Position numbers and translations under genes: made by a program
Source: Planctomycetaceae bacterium
GTDB lineage: Bacteria > Planctomycetota > Planctomycetia > Planctomycetales > Planctomycetaceae
NCBI GenBank assembly: GCA_021732845.1
Contig: JAKFUF010000018.1
Span: forward strand, 16,777-80,776
Length of the DNA stretch: 64,000 nt
Reading direction: 5' to 3'
Notes under the pieces: generated by a model
What the model was told of the DNA's origin: nothing
What the model saw: only the letters and a program-made list of their open reading frames with translations
Database searches by the model: none
Shown here: positions 25,997-34,302 of the stretch, piece after piece
How the letters are laid out: every line of letters starts with the position of its first letter
Position numbering within the stretch: the stretch's first letter is position 1

Positions 25997-26455
25997 CTAC
26001 CCGTGAATCCTTGGGGTTCCGATCAGCATCAAAAGCTGGTTGATGTGCCTGCCTGTCACCCATCGCTTTTCTGTGAGGTGTAGTAACCACTCCAGAATGC
26101 GGCCTTTGGTTCTCAGTTCCCGCTTCTCGAACGTGTATTCGGTATCTGAAAAGCGGTCCGACATGATGATCTCGCCATTCTCTTCCCGCGCCAGAGGGGC
26201 TTCATCAAATGGGATGGCACACAACTCCGCAGAGTTGATGAACTCAAGACGGGGCTGAATCACGTGCAGCGCCTCACTGTGGCTCATCCCAAGCAAAACC
26301 AGCATGCCGTATCGCTCGGCGTACCCAACGTTGTCCCGTTCGACCTCGATGTCTTCATACCGGCCAACTCCCATGTTGAGCTTTTTCGCGGCATCGTGGA
26401 TCGTCAAACCGGAAACCTCGCGATGGATCTTCAGCCACTGTGCGAATCGCTTCAT
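25997..26455 (-). CDS. helix-turn-helix protein
   Basis: 152 residues from ATG 26455 (MKRFAQWLKIHREVSG); the longer frame to 26674 overlaps the helicase gene and has a non-protein-like composition. Residues 8-55 form an XRE-type HTH (LKIHREVSGLTIHDAAKKLNM, RYEDIEVERDNV). The C-terminal part is unassigned and includes a second helical segment (GRILEWLLHLTEKRW). A regulatory role of late or replication genes is inferred. Confidence 0.6.
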   Translation of the reverse strand: MKRFAQWLKIHREVSGLTIHDAAKKLNMGVGRYEDIEVERDNVGYAERYGMLVLLGMSHSEALHVIQPRLEFINSAELCAIPFDEAPLAREENGEIIMSDRFSDTEYTFEKRELRTKGRILEWLLHLTEKRWVTGRHINQLLMLIGTPRIHG

Positions 26456-26480
26456 GTGATTTCTCCGAATAGAAGTTGCT

Positions 26481-27863
26481 TCAAAGGAACCTTTCCAGGT
26501 TTCCCATACCCTCCAACGGCATAAATGGGGATTCCCATTCCTTCGGGGAGTAGCTGGAGGTCTCTGGCGTCCACAAGAGACTGACCTCCCCCAGCATCCC
26601 GTTACGCTGCTTGGCCACCTGAAGCCTTCCCACATTCTCCGCGGCGGACTGGTCGGTCCTCCATGGCTGATCAAGCAGCATGATCAAATCGCCGTCCTGC
26701 TCAATCGCGCCGCTTTCGCGCAGGTCGCTAAGCTTCGGCTTCTTGTCTTTGTCGCCACGCCTTTCCACCTCGCGGTTAAGCTGCACGAGGCACAGGATTG
26801 CAATGTCCAGATCCTTCGCAATCTGCTTCAGCCCGTAGGTCGTCTTGGCAACTTGCCGCTCCCGACTATCCCTGTCGCCTTTCTCTGGCTGAATAAAACC
26901 CAAATAGTCGACAATTACCAGCTTGATTTTTGATCGGCGCTTGTGAATCCGGCATGACGCTGCGATCTTCGCAAGCGTGTTAGCTCGATCGTCAATCAGG
27001 GCGGGAATCGTGTTCAACTCAGTTAGTGAATCCGAAACCATTTGGTGCTGCTCGTTCGTCAGAGCCCGCTTGCGAATGTCCATCAGAGGAACTTTCGACA
27101 CGAACGACACGAACCGGCGGAACAGCGACTTGCGGTTCATTTCAATGGAAATGAACAGGTTTGGATGCCCCATGCGTGCCGCAAAAACCGAAAACGCCAC
27201 GGCCAGCGACGTTTTTCCAACACTTGTTCGAGCCCCAAGTAGCGCCAAGTCCGTTGGCTGCCACCCGTGGGTCAAGTCATCCAGGTCACGGAACCCGGTT
27301 GGAATGCCGATCGGGTCAGTTGAATTCAGTTCGGCATAAAACTCCGCAGCATCGTCAACGCAAGTTTTCAACTCCGCGTTGCTCATCTGGGACAGAATTC
27401 CCATCAGCGCGGAATCAGTCTCTTGAATGATCTCCGCTGGGTCTGCACGCTTCCTGATGCAGCCTTTGGCGTTGCTCGTCGCCAGGTCGATCATCCGCAG
27501 TGCGGCCGTCCTGCGGATTTCCTTTGCGTAGTGCGTCCAATGCTCCGTGTAGCCAACACACTCGACCAATTCACGGAGATAGTCGATCCCACCCACTTCC
27601 CTGAGTTCATTCGTGGTCTCAAGTTCAGTTGCAATCAGGCTGGCATCATAGGCGTTCTCGGAGTGCCGGGCCCGGACACGCCGCATAGCCTTGTAGATCC
27701 GCCGGTGAGCATCGTGATAAAAATACTCATCCTGCATCTCCGCATCGACCAGGTCCATCAAGTCGTTGAGGATAAAAATGCACCCAAGCAGCGCGCGCTC
27801 GGAATCCATTGACCGCGGCGGGTACTCTTCGGGGTCAGGTTGAACTGGCAGTTCATCCCGCAT
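26481..27863 (-). CDS. dnaB: replicative DNA helicase, DnaB family
   Basis: 460 residues. An N-terminal DnaB-type domain (SMDSERALLGCIF, HDAHRRIYKAMRRV) is followed by the RecA-like motor with Walker A at about 210-219 (GARTSVGKTS), Walker B IVDYLG near 320 and the DLRESGAIEQDGD motif of DnaB helicases. Length matches the family. It overlaps the helicase-loader gene by 11 bp, forming a loader-helicase pair for phage replication. Confidence 0.88.
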   Translation of the reverse strand: MRDELPVQPDPEEYPPRSMDSERALLGCIFILNDLMDLVDAEMQDEYFYHDAHRRIYKAMRRVRARHSENAYDASLIATELETTNELREVGGIDYLRELVECVGYTEHWTHYAKEIRRTAALRMIDLATSNAKGCIRKRADPAEIIQETDSALMGILSQMSNAELKTCVDDAAEFYAELNSTDPIGIPTGFRDLDDLTHGWQPTDLALLGARTSVGKTSLAVAFSVFAARMGHPNLFISIEMNRKSLFRRFVSFVSKVPLMDIRKRALTNEQHQMVSDSLTELNTIPALIDDRANTLAKIAASCRIHKRRSKIKLVIVDYLGFIQPEKGDRDSRERQVAKTTYGLKQIAKDLDIAILCLVQLNREVERRGDKDKKPKLSDLRESGAIEQDGDLIMLLDQPWRTDQSAAENVGRLQVAKQRNGMLGEVSLLWTPETSSYSPKEWESPFMPLEGMGNLERFL

Positions 27864-28509
27864 CGTGACCGGCCTCCTTCAACATATTTCGGTACGACTC
27901 CCATTTGCAGGTGATGAACTTGCACCGCTCACGCAGTCGGTCCGCAATCGGCTCCCCCAGGATGCCGCGAACCGTTTGATCGCCGACCGCGTTCAGCGTG
28001 ACGATCGTAGACAGGCGGTGTCGGTACCGCTGATCCACGATGTAGAACAACGCCGAAGCCAGCACTGGCGTCAGCTCTGTCCCCGAGGGGCACGGATCGC
28101 TGATACCCAGGATTCCACGGCCGCAGTAGGCCTGCAGCATGCGCTCCTGGCTCTCCTGTCGCGACCACAACTTGCTCGACAGCGCGGCCCCATCGACCCA
28201 CGCCACGGGAATGTCTCGAGCCACGGCTGCGCGCATTGTGGCGACCAGCAAGTGATCCTTCCCGGTGCCGACGCTTCCAACCAGCACGAGGCCACGGCCG
28301 ACTTTTGCCATCGCTTCAATGTTGTCCGCGAAGACGCTGGACGCCTTCATGGCAGCTTCCTGCTTTTGGCAGTGAACCCGGTAGTTCGCGAAGTTGCAGC
28401 CGGCGTAGGCAATTCCGATGTGGCCAACCAAATCGCGCCATGCAACACCGCGCCGCATTGCTTTTCGTCGCTCGGCGGCTGCGATGGACTCTTCGGCGGT
28501 GATGATCAT
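27853..28509 (-). CDS. DnaC-like helicase loader
   Basis: 218 residues. A P-loop lies at about 78-85 (GSVGTGKD), followed by HLLVATM, and a later WSRQESQERMLQAY segment with a GILGISDP Walker-B-like strand. The Walker A has Asp after the Lys where Ser or Thr is usual, a substitution found in some phage DnaC-like loaders. It delivers the DnaB-family helicase (next gene) to the origin. It lies directly after the candidate initiator gene, mirroring the lambda O-P layout. Confidence 0.78.
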   Translation of the reverse strand: MIITAEESIAAAERRKAMRRGVAWRDLVGHIGIAYAGCNFANYRVHCQKQEAAMKASSVFADNIEAMAKVGRGLVLVGSVGTGKDHLLVATMRAAVARDIPVAWVDGAALSSKLWSRQESQERMLQAYCGRGILGISDPCPSGTELTPVLASALFYIVDQRYRHRLSTIVTLNAVGDQTVRGILGEPIADRLRERCKFITCKWESYRNMLKEAGHDAG

Positions 28510-28512
28510 GAT

Positions 28513-29478
28513 TCAAAACTCCACGTCTGCGGTGTCGTTCGGGTCGAAGGCACCAGGTTTCAGGCCCGATTTCTTGGCACCACGCGGAACGACGAAGTAA
28601 TTTGCGTCCACCACGCCATCAACGAATTTCTTGCCAATGAATGTTCCGATCGGCACTACATCCGAGTCGAAACCCTTCAAGGGGAATTTGCGAAGGCATT
28701 CCCCCCATCGCCAGTTCGGGTCATTCAAGCGGTCAACGAGTGCGTCCCATGAAGTTTTGCCGAGCCGACTGAATGGCTTTGCGCCAGGTGTCGAATTCCA
28801 AATCTTGCACCACTCGGCCAGTTGCCCGGATGGCGGTATCGAGAGATCCGCCGGCATACCTTGGAGGTTGAATTGTTTGGCTGGCAACCCATGGTCTCCG
28901 ATTTCGAAGGCGACCCCCTCTGCGCGCGTATGGGTAGTAGGTATGGTATAGGAAGAAGGTTCCCCCCGATCTTCCCCCCGATCTTCACCGTTTTTCGGAT
29001 ATGATAGGGGGGATGATCCGTCGCTGACCTTCCCCCCTATCTCCCCCCCGACCTTATCCGTTTTTCGGATATGATCATCTGTGTTATCTTCCCCCCGATC
29101 TTCACCGTTTTTCGGATATGATTCTTCGTCAGGTGCTTCGTCGAATGGCTCATCCGGGATCCGCTCCAGTCCAGCCGGAATGCAGGCCCAGTACTTGCCT
29201 GGCGCGCGTCGATCCTTGCCGTCTTGATAGGTCAGCCAGCCAGCCGAAACAGCCTTGTCCCTGGCCTTGTTTAGGGTTTCCCATTTAGAGACCCCAAGCA
29301 TGCCCATGATGACGACATTAAAGAATGTCGCTGGCCCCTTGTGCCGCTTCACGTCTTGGTAGGCGGCAACAATGCAGCACAACGCCATCGCGACCGGTCC
29401 GATATCCTCGCCGGCCCCGGACTTTGCCAAGAGCCGCGTGTAGCGGAGCGCGTAGATTCCCCCTCGCTTATCAGCCAC
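28513..29478 (-). CDS. phage replication initiator candidate
   Basis: 321 residues. The N-terminal 110 resemble a winged-helix phage replication protein (GIYALRYTRLLAKSGAGEDIGPVAMALCCIVAAYQD, then MGMLGVSKWETLNKARDKAVSAGWLTYQDG). The middle is an acidic linker with a duplicated SYPKNGEDRGED motif, encoded by three 35-bp direct repeats. The C-terminal 100 form another domain (WCKIWNSTPGAKPFSRLGKTSWDALVDRL). It precedes the DnaC-like and DnaB-like genes with a 3-bp gap. Gene order and internal repeats parallel the lambda O gene, whose coding sequence contains the origin. Confidence 0.62.
   Translation of the reverse strand: MADKRGGIYALRYTRLLAKSGAGEDIGPVAMALCCIVAAYQDVKRHKGPATFFNVVIMGMLGVSKWETLNKARDKAVSAGWLTYQDGKDRRAPGKYWACIPAGLERIPDEPFDEAPDEESYPKNGEDRGEDNTDDHIRKTDKVGGEIGGKVSDGSSPLSYPKNGEDRGEDRGEPSSYTIPTTHTRAEGVAFEIGDHGLPAKQFNLQGMPADLSIPPSGQLAEWCKIWNSTPGAKPFSRLGKTSWDALVDRLNDPNWRWGECLRKFPLKGFDSDVVPIGTFIGKKFVDGVVDANYFVVPRGAKKSGLKPGAFDPNDTADVEF
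28971..29122. repeat. three 35-bp direct repeats, candidate phage origin
   Basis: Copies lie at 28971-29005, 29041-29075 and 29088-29122. The first and third are identical; the second differs at a few positions. All share CCGTTTTTCGGATATGAT. They sit inside the candidate initiator gene and encode its acidic linker. A further partial CCCCCCGATCTTCC copy lies at 28961. Confidence 0.7.
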
Positions 29479-29544
29479 TGCAGCCCGTCCTCAAGGCCCT
29501 GACAGGCCGGACAGCCCGATGCTGGCCGGCGGTTCCGTCCCACC

Positions 29545-30906
29545 TCAGACTGCACCCTGCTTGGCTTCGCGCTTGGTGCGGAAGTAGTGCATCACGGCGT
29601 CCACGAACACATCGTTGATGTGGTGTTTGGGCTTGTGGCGACCGACGTACGCAGCCACAAACGGCATGTCAGGCGACTTCGGTTGCGTCCCGAGCTTGTA
29701 GAACGCGAAGATCTCGCGCAGCACCCCGTGTTCGATGTCTGCGGGCTCGATCGCCTGAACAACCCGTTCGCGGTAGTGAGCGACTCTCAGGATGATGTGC
29801 AGAAGGTCCCGTTCGAAGATGTTCTGAATCGTGACCGGGCCGCTGAAGATCGAATCCTCGTCGTCTGGATGTGGTGCCGACACCCTCTTGCGGTGAAACT
29901 CAGTGGCGGCCCGCAGTCGCTCTTTGGCATCGCCGTTTGGTTTGAGCGAATCGATGGTCTTTCTGGCCCACGCCGCATTCTTCGCCTTGTTTTTGGCGAT
30001 ACTCTGTTCCACCGAGTCAATTAGCCCCTGATCGCGGTTGGGGCTGTCGGGGTCGATCCGTTGGAGGAAAATTTCCAGCACTTGCTGCAGCCATCTGTTC
30101 GGGGCGCGCTTCAGTTCCTCTATGATGGTGGCGACGTGGATCAGGTCCGCTAAGGCCCACGGCCAGTACATGCACACCGGAATTTTGACGCCCACAGCTT
30201 TCGCCGAGCCCATGGTGTTCTCCAGCAGGCCGTTGAAGGCCTTGACCTGCTCACGCGTCGCACCATTGTCAGCATCGGGCCTGGAGGGACCGGGCATCGC
30301 GATGAAGTCGAAGGCGGCCTTCAGATTTGCCTTTGCCAGGATCTCTTTATTGGACTCGCTCGCCGGCTCTGGTGCTGGCTTATCCCGCCCTTCCACCGCG
30401 ATGTAGCAGTGGTTATTCACCTTGAGTTTGTTCGCAGTTGACGTGGAGGCCACGAAGGTTGCGTCGTGGCAACCCAGCTCCACCATCCGCAGATTGACGT
30501 GTGTGCCGTTGACGTTGAGGCGAATATTCCCGCCGACTCTCACGGTAAACTTGTTTTCTTCAGCCTTCCGGCGACGCTCGAAAAAACTGGTCACATGCCG
30601 CACGAGGTCATCGGTGATGTGAACGCTTCCGGCGTAATCAACGCAGTATCTGGCCAGATCCTTTAGCGGTTCGTCATTGATCTCGACCAGCACGTTTTCC
30701 AGGCTCACCGGAATGTGTCGCTCGTGAATGTCGCCGATGATCTCCCGCAGGGCCCGCAGGTGTTTGTTCCGCGTTTCGACCGGCGGAATTTCGGAAAGCG
30801 TCGTTGTCGTGGCGTTCGGGTCCGTCAGCTCGATCGCCACCAAATCGCGCTCAGCGCGGTCATCAGCAGTCGGACTCTTCGGGAAATAGGCCGGACTATC
30901 CATCAT
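29545..30906 (-). CDS. hypothetical phage replication-region protein
   Basis: 453 residues. The opening (RAERDLVAIELTDPN, LREIIGDIHERHIPVSLENVLVEI, LARYCVDYAG) recalls the helical N-terminal domain of DnaB, but no P-loop follows. The rest is helical with NKAKNAAWARKTIDSL and HRKRVSAPH segments. It lies at the head of the replication operon, about 80 bp after the HTH gene. Function unknown; a primase-like or accessory role is possible. Confidence 0.55.
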   Translation of the reverse strand: MMDSPAYFPKSPTADDRAERDLVAIELTDPNATTTTLSEIPPVETRNKHLRALREIIGDIHERHIPVSLENVLVEINDEPLKDLARYCVDYAGSVHITDDLVRHVTSFFERRRKAEENKFTVRVGGNIRLNVNGTHVNLRMVELGCHDATFVASTSTANKLKVNNHCYIAVEGRDKPAPEPASESNKEILAKANLKAAFDFIAMPGPSRPDADNGATREQVKAFNGLLENTMGSAKAVGVKIPVCMYWPWALADLIHVATIIEELKRAPNRWLQQVLEIFLQRIDPDSPNRDQGLIDSVEQSIAKNKAKNAAWARKTIDSLKPNGDAKERLRAATEFHRKRVSAPHPDDEDSIFSGPVTIQNIFERDLLHIILRVAHYRERVVQAIEPADIEHGVLREIFAFYKLGTQPKSPDMPFVAAYVGRHKPKHHINDVFVDAVMHYFRTKREAKQGAV

Positions 30907-30989
30907 GAGTTTTCCACCTTCGTTGAGGCTTGAGTAAGCGCACCAGTACCACAGAATGGATCGATAACTTCAGAAGTGCCTGGCGGTCG

Positions 30990-31250
30990 CTAACGTGCGA
31001 CGCGCAGTTTCGGGCCGCCAGATTTGATGACTTCCCACTTCGACCGCGGCGGGCATCCGGCTGTCACCCAATCGCGGATTTCCTGCACAACCCACCGCTT
31101 GCACCTGCCCAGTTTCAAGCCCATCGGCAACTTGCCGGCCACGTCCAGGCGCGCCGCGTGGCGTTTGCTGCACGCCAGCATCACGGCCAGGCCATCCATG
31201 TCGACAAGTTCAGCGGATGGCGTCGCGGTGGTCATGGCGTGGATAGTCAC
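30990..31250 (-). CDS. excisionase/AlpA-like HTH protein
   Basis: 86 residues. The part from LVDMDGLAVMLACSKRHAARLDVAGKLP to LGRCKRWVVQEIRDWV is a MerR-like winged HTH of the AlpA/Xis kind, in which a helix pair precedes a basic wing and a final W..EI..W helix. Candidate starts are ATG 31250 and internal ATG 31235. It is probably a prophage regulator or directionality factor. It follows the 31269-31487 gene by 18 bp. Confidence 0.65.
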   Translation of the reverse strand: MTIHAMTTATPSAELVDMDGLAVMLACSKRHAARLDVAGKLPMGLKLGRCKRWVVQEIRDWVTAGCPPRSKWEVIKSGGPKLRVAR

Positions 31251-31268
31251 TGGTGGCGGAACGCTTGA

Positions 31269-31487
31269 TCAGACGACGGCGGGCTTGTTCTTGGCGTTGC
31301 GGCGGACCCGTGGGCCCGAGAAGTACGAAACGATCTTCTCGACGTGTTCGCTGGAAAATTCGAACACCCGCATCCCGTTTAGTGGTGGCCTAGGGATTCT
31401 CCCCGTGCCGATGGCGTAGCGGATTTGGTTCGGGTCAATCTTCACGCCTCTTGACTCGGCTTCCCGAATTACTTCATGCATGACCAT
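31269..31487 (-). CDS. small MerR-like HTH regulator
   Basis: 72 residues. The pattern HEVIREAESRGVKIDPNQIRYAIGTGRIPRPPLNGMRVFEFSSEHVEKI is a MerR/Xis-type HTH with a wing. It is the first gene after the intergenic region that carries a candidate leftward promoter at 31534-31561, so it heads the early operon. Confidence 0.6.
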   Translation of the reverse strand: MVMHEVIREAESRGVKIDPNQIRYAIGTGRIPRPPLNGMRVFEFSSEHVEKIVSYFSGPRVRRNAKNKPAVV

Positions 31488-31533
31488 CTTTCTGCTCCAT
31501 CATGGTTATGAAACTAACTTCTGGGTTGATCAC

Positions 31534-31561
31534 ATAATCGCAATGCGCAGCGGACTGTCAA
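31534..31561 (-). promoter_or_regulatory. candidate sigma70 promoter for the early operon
   Basis: Read on the minus strand: TTGACA (31561-31556), 16 bp, GATTAT (31539-31534). The -35 is a perfect consensus and the -10 matches four of six. It lies about 50 bp upstream of ATG 31487. Confidence 0.5.
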
Positions 31562-31886
31562 ACCCGCCACTGTCCACAACTGTTCGCCAGCGTTCACTAT
31601 GCAACATGCTGCAACACGCAACTTGACATAGATTAACACTAGTGGAAGAGTCGCATTTCAAATCTCTGACAGGACTTAGCTGCGGAACTCACTGTTTGCC
31701 ACAATAAAGTTGTGGAATTTTTGATGGATTGTCTGTTCCGTTTTTCCCGCTTAGTTCTGCTTGGTTTCGCTTGTTTCTTATTCTCTCTGTTTCTTCCTGT
31801 ATTTCCCGGTCCTTTAGCGTGCTGTGGTGCCCTTTAATGCCCGTTAGTGCCCCCTGAGGCGCAGCGCGATCAACGTATTCGGCCAA

Positions 31887-31932
31887 GAGGTGTTGGCCGT
31901 GGGTCGAGAGGTGTTGGCCGTGGGTCGAGAGG
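31887..31932. repeat. 21-bp tandem repeat
   Basis: Two perfect copies of a 21-bp unit containing GTGTTGGCCGTGGGTC, at 31887-31907 and 31908-31928, then four bases of a third. It lies 30 bp from the structured segment at 31958. Confidence 0.85.
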
Positions 31933-31957
31933 CGGCTTGGCGATGGTCATGAAAAAA

Positions 31958-32047
31958 GCCCGTCGTGGGAACAACCGACGTGAGCGGGCAATGCAGCCAT
32001 TTCTGGGCGCACGGACCCCGCACATATCAGTCGGTCTCACGACGGGC
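31958..32047. ncRNA. candidate structured RNA, long segmented hairpin
   Basis: Stem 1 GCCCGTCGTG (31958-31967) pairs perfectly with CACGACGGGC (32038-32047). Stem 2 ACCGAC (31974-31979) pairs with GTCGGT (32030-32035). Stem 3 GCGGG (31984-31988) pairs with CCCGC (32017-32021). The stems nest in order with small internal loops. Six A residues precede it and CTTT follows on the plus strand. The transcribed strand is unknown. Confidence 0.5.
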
Positions 32048-32250
32048 CTTTGAGGACCACTCATGCCGATGAGAAGCGACTAGCCACCAGAAGCGACTTC
32101 CGACAGGCCTGCAAGGACCTTCAACGCCAGACAGCTCGATGCTTCAGTGGAGCAACCTACGGTTATCGCATTGCGATACGAACAGGCGCTTGGATAGTGC
32201 AGGCATTTTGCATTGCCGTGATTGAAACGTCAAGAACCGTGGCGCGGATT

Positions 32251-32439
32251 TCACTCCGTTTGGATCAACGCCATAACCGCACGGCGGATCGCCGGTGGCA
32301 GATCGGGCCACACACCCATGACCTGTTGCAGGTCTGGGAATGACTGGAGATGACGGCAAAAACGGTCCATAGAACGGACCATGTCTTCGTCAGTCGTCGT
32401 AACCTGCTGACCGGTAATGCTGTTGGGAGGAATGTCGTC
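32251..32439 (-). pseudogene. prophage integrase C-terminal tail, out of frame
   Basis: Read leftward from the tRNA fragment, this frame encodes about 62 residues ending in LQQVMGVWPDLPPAIRRAVMALIQTE, the type of tail found at the C terminus of tyrosine recombinases in this group. It begins DDIPP, parallel to DDISD at the right end of the neighbouring element. One extra base at 32440 puts it out of frame with the antisense tRNA reading frame, which therefore ends VFKT-stop. The integrase body it belongs to should lie left of position 1. Confidence 0.6.
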
Positions 32440-33751
32440 AGGTCTTGAAAACCGGAGTAGGTGCAAGCCTACCTAGGGTTCGAATCCCTATCTCTCCGCT
32501 TGAAAACCCACGAGAAACACCGTGTTTCCCGTGGGGTTTCTCGTTTTTTGCGGGTTGCATTCCCGCCTTTGCCCCCGCATTCCCGTTGCCATCCGGTGAC
32601 GCTTTGGGACATGAAATGCCACCAGTTTGTCCCAAATCGCGCCCCAGGTTGAGCCCTGGCAGCTTCTCCACTTCCTTGTGCTGATCCGCGAGTTCAATGT
32701 GCGTGTAGCGGGCGGCGGTCAAAACTGGGGTCGAGTGCCGGGCCAGTTTTTGGGCGTTGATCAGCGGCACGCCGTTCCGGCTCAGGTTCGTGATATATGT
32801 GTGCCTGAGGGCATGGAAGTCGGCGAAAAGCCCGTCTGCATCCATGTACTCGACCCCGGCGGCTTTCAGGTCGACCTGCAGCATCTTCCCGGCGACCCGG
32901 TTAGCAGCCCATCGCCCCGGCCAGAGGTCACCCTTTTTCCCGCTCAGCCACGCCCGCGAAGCTTCGAGGATGTCAGAGGGAAGCGGCAGTACGTCCAGGC
33001 GCCGCCGCTTTGAGTACCCGGCCTTCACCTTCACTGTCGGCGGGTTGGTCTCCAGCGACATGCTTCGGTCATTCATGGACGCGAGTTCCGACGCCCGCAG
33101 TCCCGTCGACAGGGCCATCACGTAGAGCATGTGCCGGTCCTCGGCTGGCATGCCCAGAACGCTCCCACCCGAAAGCGTGGCCTTCAGCAACTTCGCCACC
33201 TCGTTATCCGACAGTGCCCGCCGGTCGTGCCGGCGGTCGACCGCGACGTTCAGCATTTCCAGATGGACGAGTTTGTCCTCGCGAATGTGCTTGTGCCGAG
33301 CTGCCCACCGGCTGAACTGCTTGATCGCCCGCAAGTAGTGGTTCGACGTCTGGACGCTGATCCCCCTCTTGTTTTTCTTCTTCCCCTTCGGTTCTTTCCG
33401 CTGCTTGGCGAGCCATTCCTCGACCTTCACTGGGTCGATGTCATTGGCGTAGTCGAACCCGCAGCCTTTGCAAAGCCGTTCGCACCGCCCGGCCACAAGG
33501 CCGACCTGTTCGTCGCTCACGTCCTTGTTTGTCAGGGCGGAGCGGAAGGCTTTCAGATCTTCTTCGATCGCCCTCTCAACCTTGGGCGCTTCGGCAAGCC
33601 CCCTGCGGATCAGGTCGGCTTCATACTCCCGCTTGGTAGCCAGTTGGAGAGTTGCGGCCTTGTCGGTGAATCCCGCTTCCTTCTGCCACTTTCCTTCCGG
33701 GTTCTTGAAGCGTGCGTACCAGATTTTGCCGCGACGAAAGACGTTCGCCAT
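32438..33751 (-). CDS. int: tyrosine integrase of the mobilizable element
   Basis: 437 residues from ATG 33751 (MANVFRRGKIWYARF). An arm-binding N terminus, SAM-like domain (about 60-155) and catalytic domain follow. Catalytic residues are visible: R219 (STGLRASEL), H313 and R316 (DFHALRHTY), H339 (LARHS) and Y349 (ARYTH). The last residues (SSGEIGIRTLGRLAPTPVFKT) are the antisense translation of the tRNA-Ser fragment, so the gene runs through the attachment site and stops one base beyond it. In the excised circle the reading frame would continue into the tail at 60812-61018. It catalyses integration into and excision from tRNA-Ser. Confidence 0.9.
   Translation of the reverse strand: MANVFRRGKIWYARFKNPEGKWQKEAGFTDKAATLQLATKREYEADLIRRGLAEAPKVERAIEEDLKAFRSALTNKDVSDEQVGLVAGRCERLCKGCGFDYANDIDPVKVEEWLAKQRKEPKGKKKNKRGISVQTSNHYLRAIKQFSRWAARHKHIREDKLVHLEMLNVAVDRRHDRRALSDNEVAKLLKATLSGGSVLGMPAEDRHMLYVMALSTGLRASELASMNDRSMSLETNPPTVKVKAGYSKRRRLDVLPLPSDILEASRAWLSGKKGDLWPGRWAANRVAGKMLQVDLKAAGVEYMDADGLFADFHALRHTYITNLSRNGVPLINAQKLARHSTPVLTAARYTHIELADQHKEVEKLPGLNLGRDLGQTGGISCPKASPDGNGNAGAKAGMQPAKNEKPHGKHGVSRGFSSGEIGIRTLGRLAPTPVFKT
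32441..32502 (+). tRNA. tRNA-Ser(UGA) 3' fragment, attachment site (left)
   Basis: 62 bp holding the anticodon arm (GGT-CTTGAAA-ACC, anticodon UGA), long variable arm (GTAGG/CCTAC), T-arm (TAGGG-TTCGAAT-CCCTA) and acceptor 3' strand TCTCTCC. The acceptor 5' strand and D-arm are missing; the integrase tail of the prophage is there instead. It matches 61019-61080 except for two positions that are partners in the T-stem. Confidence 0.88.
32503..32549 (+). terminator. terminator behind the tRNA-Ser fragment
   Basis: AAACCCACGAGAAACAC pairs with GTGTTTCCCGTGGGGTTT (one bulge, one mismatch), followed by TCTCG and six T residues. It reads in the tRNA direction and lies within the 3' coding part of the opposite-strand integrase gene. 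Confidence 0.65.
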
Positions 33752-33812
33752 GATTCTGCCTTTGAAAAGAAGTTGCATGATTATACGCGATGTCCACCGG
33801 CGCGCCAGGTTG

Positions 33813-34013
33813 TCATCTGCGTTTCGATTTGTCCGGGCACCCCGCCGCGATCCAATCCCGGACGGTATCCTCATTCCAGCGGATCGAGCCGCCGATCTCC
33901 ACCGGCTTGGGGAGTCTGCCCGCCGAGCGGAGCCGCCAGACCGTGCGAACTGAGACCCTGAGCAGGGCCGCCAGATCATTCACATTGAGCATCACCGGCA
34001 TGTCTGAGATCAT
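33813..34013 (-). CDS. excisionase-like HTH protein
   Basis: 66 residues of the MerR-like AlpA/Xis type: DLAALLRVSVRTVWRLRSAGRLPKPVEIGGSIRWNEDTVRDWI, with the usual RW..D.V..WI final helix. It lies 60 bp upstream of the integrase in the same direction, the normal place for a recombination directionality factor. It could also regulate the mobilization genes. Confidence 0.72.
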   Translation of the reverse strand: MISDMPVMLNVNDLAALLRVSVRTVWRLRSAGRLPKPVEIGGSIRWNEDTVRDWIAAGCPDKSKRR

Positions 34014-34049
34014 GACTTCTCCTCGGAAGGAATTGGGCGTGAGAGAGAT

Positions 34050-34232
34050 TCAGTTTCGGCCTAGAAAACGAATGGGGCCGCCCTTGCTGCGCCGGAGAAT
34101 GATCTTGGCATTTCGCGGCGACCAGAATTCGTAGCGGCATTTCAGGCAGGTCAGGTGCGGGCGGATTAATTCCGCGGTAAAGCGATATTTTTGACCGCAA
34201 CGTGGGCAGAACGCCAATTTGTAGAACATCAT
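34050..34232 (-). CDS. small zinc-ribbon protein
   Basis: 60 residues with CPRC at 9-12 and CLKC at 29-32, the spacing of a short zinc ribbon, and a basic C terminus (ILRRSKGGPIRFLGR). The N-terminal MMFYKLAFCPRCGQKYRF resembles zinc-ribbon modules that bind nucleic acid. It lies between the excisionase gene and the mobilization genes. Function unknown. Confidence 0.6.
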   Translation of the reverse strand: MMFYKLAFCPRCGQKYRFTAELIRPHLTCLKCRYEFWSPRNAKIILRRSKGGPIRFLGRN

Positions 34233-34302
34233 GAACTCCTCTTTAGCAGGACACGTTGCCCGTCAGTCGAAGGTCTGCTGATTTGGGATGACCACGGAAC
34301 TC

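Larger units (their letters stand above)
31562..32437. other. non-coding end of the prophage
   Basis: About 870 bp with no convincing gene apart from the integrase-tail frame at 32251-32439. A polypyrimidine tract (about 31735-31812), a 21-bp tandem repeat and a long imperfect hairpin are present. A 65-codon minus frame at 31689-31886 starts with TTG and has repetitive charged composition; I do not count it. Confidence 0.6.

Noticed and set aside
31689..31886. 65-codon minus frame
   Set aside because: TTG start without ribosome binding site; repetitive charged product from a polypyrimidine tract.
32441..32502. Functional tRNA-Ser genes at either att site
   Set aside because: D-arm and acceptor 5' strand are absent at both 32441 and 61019.
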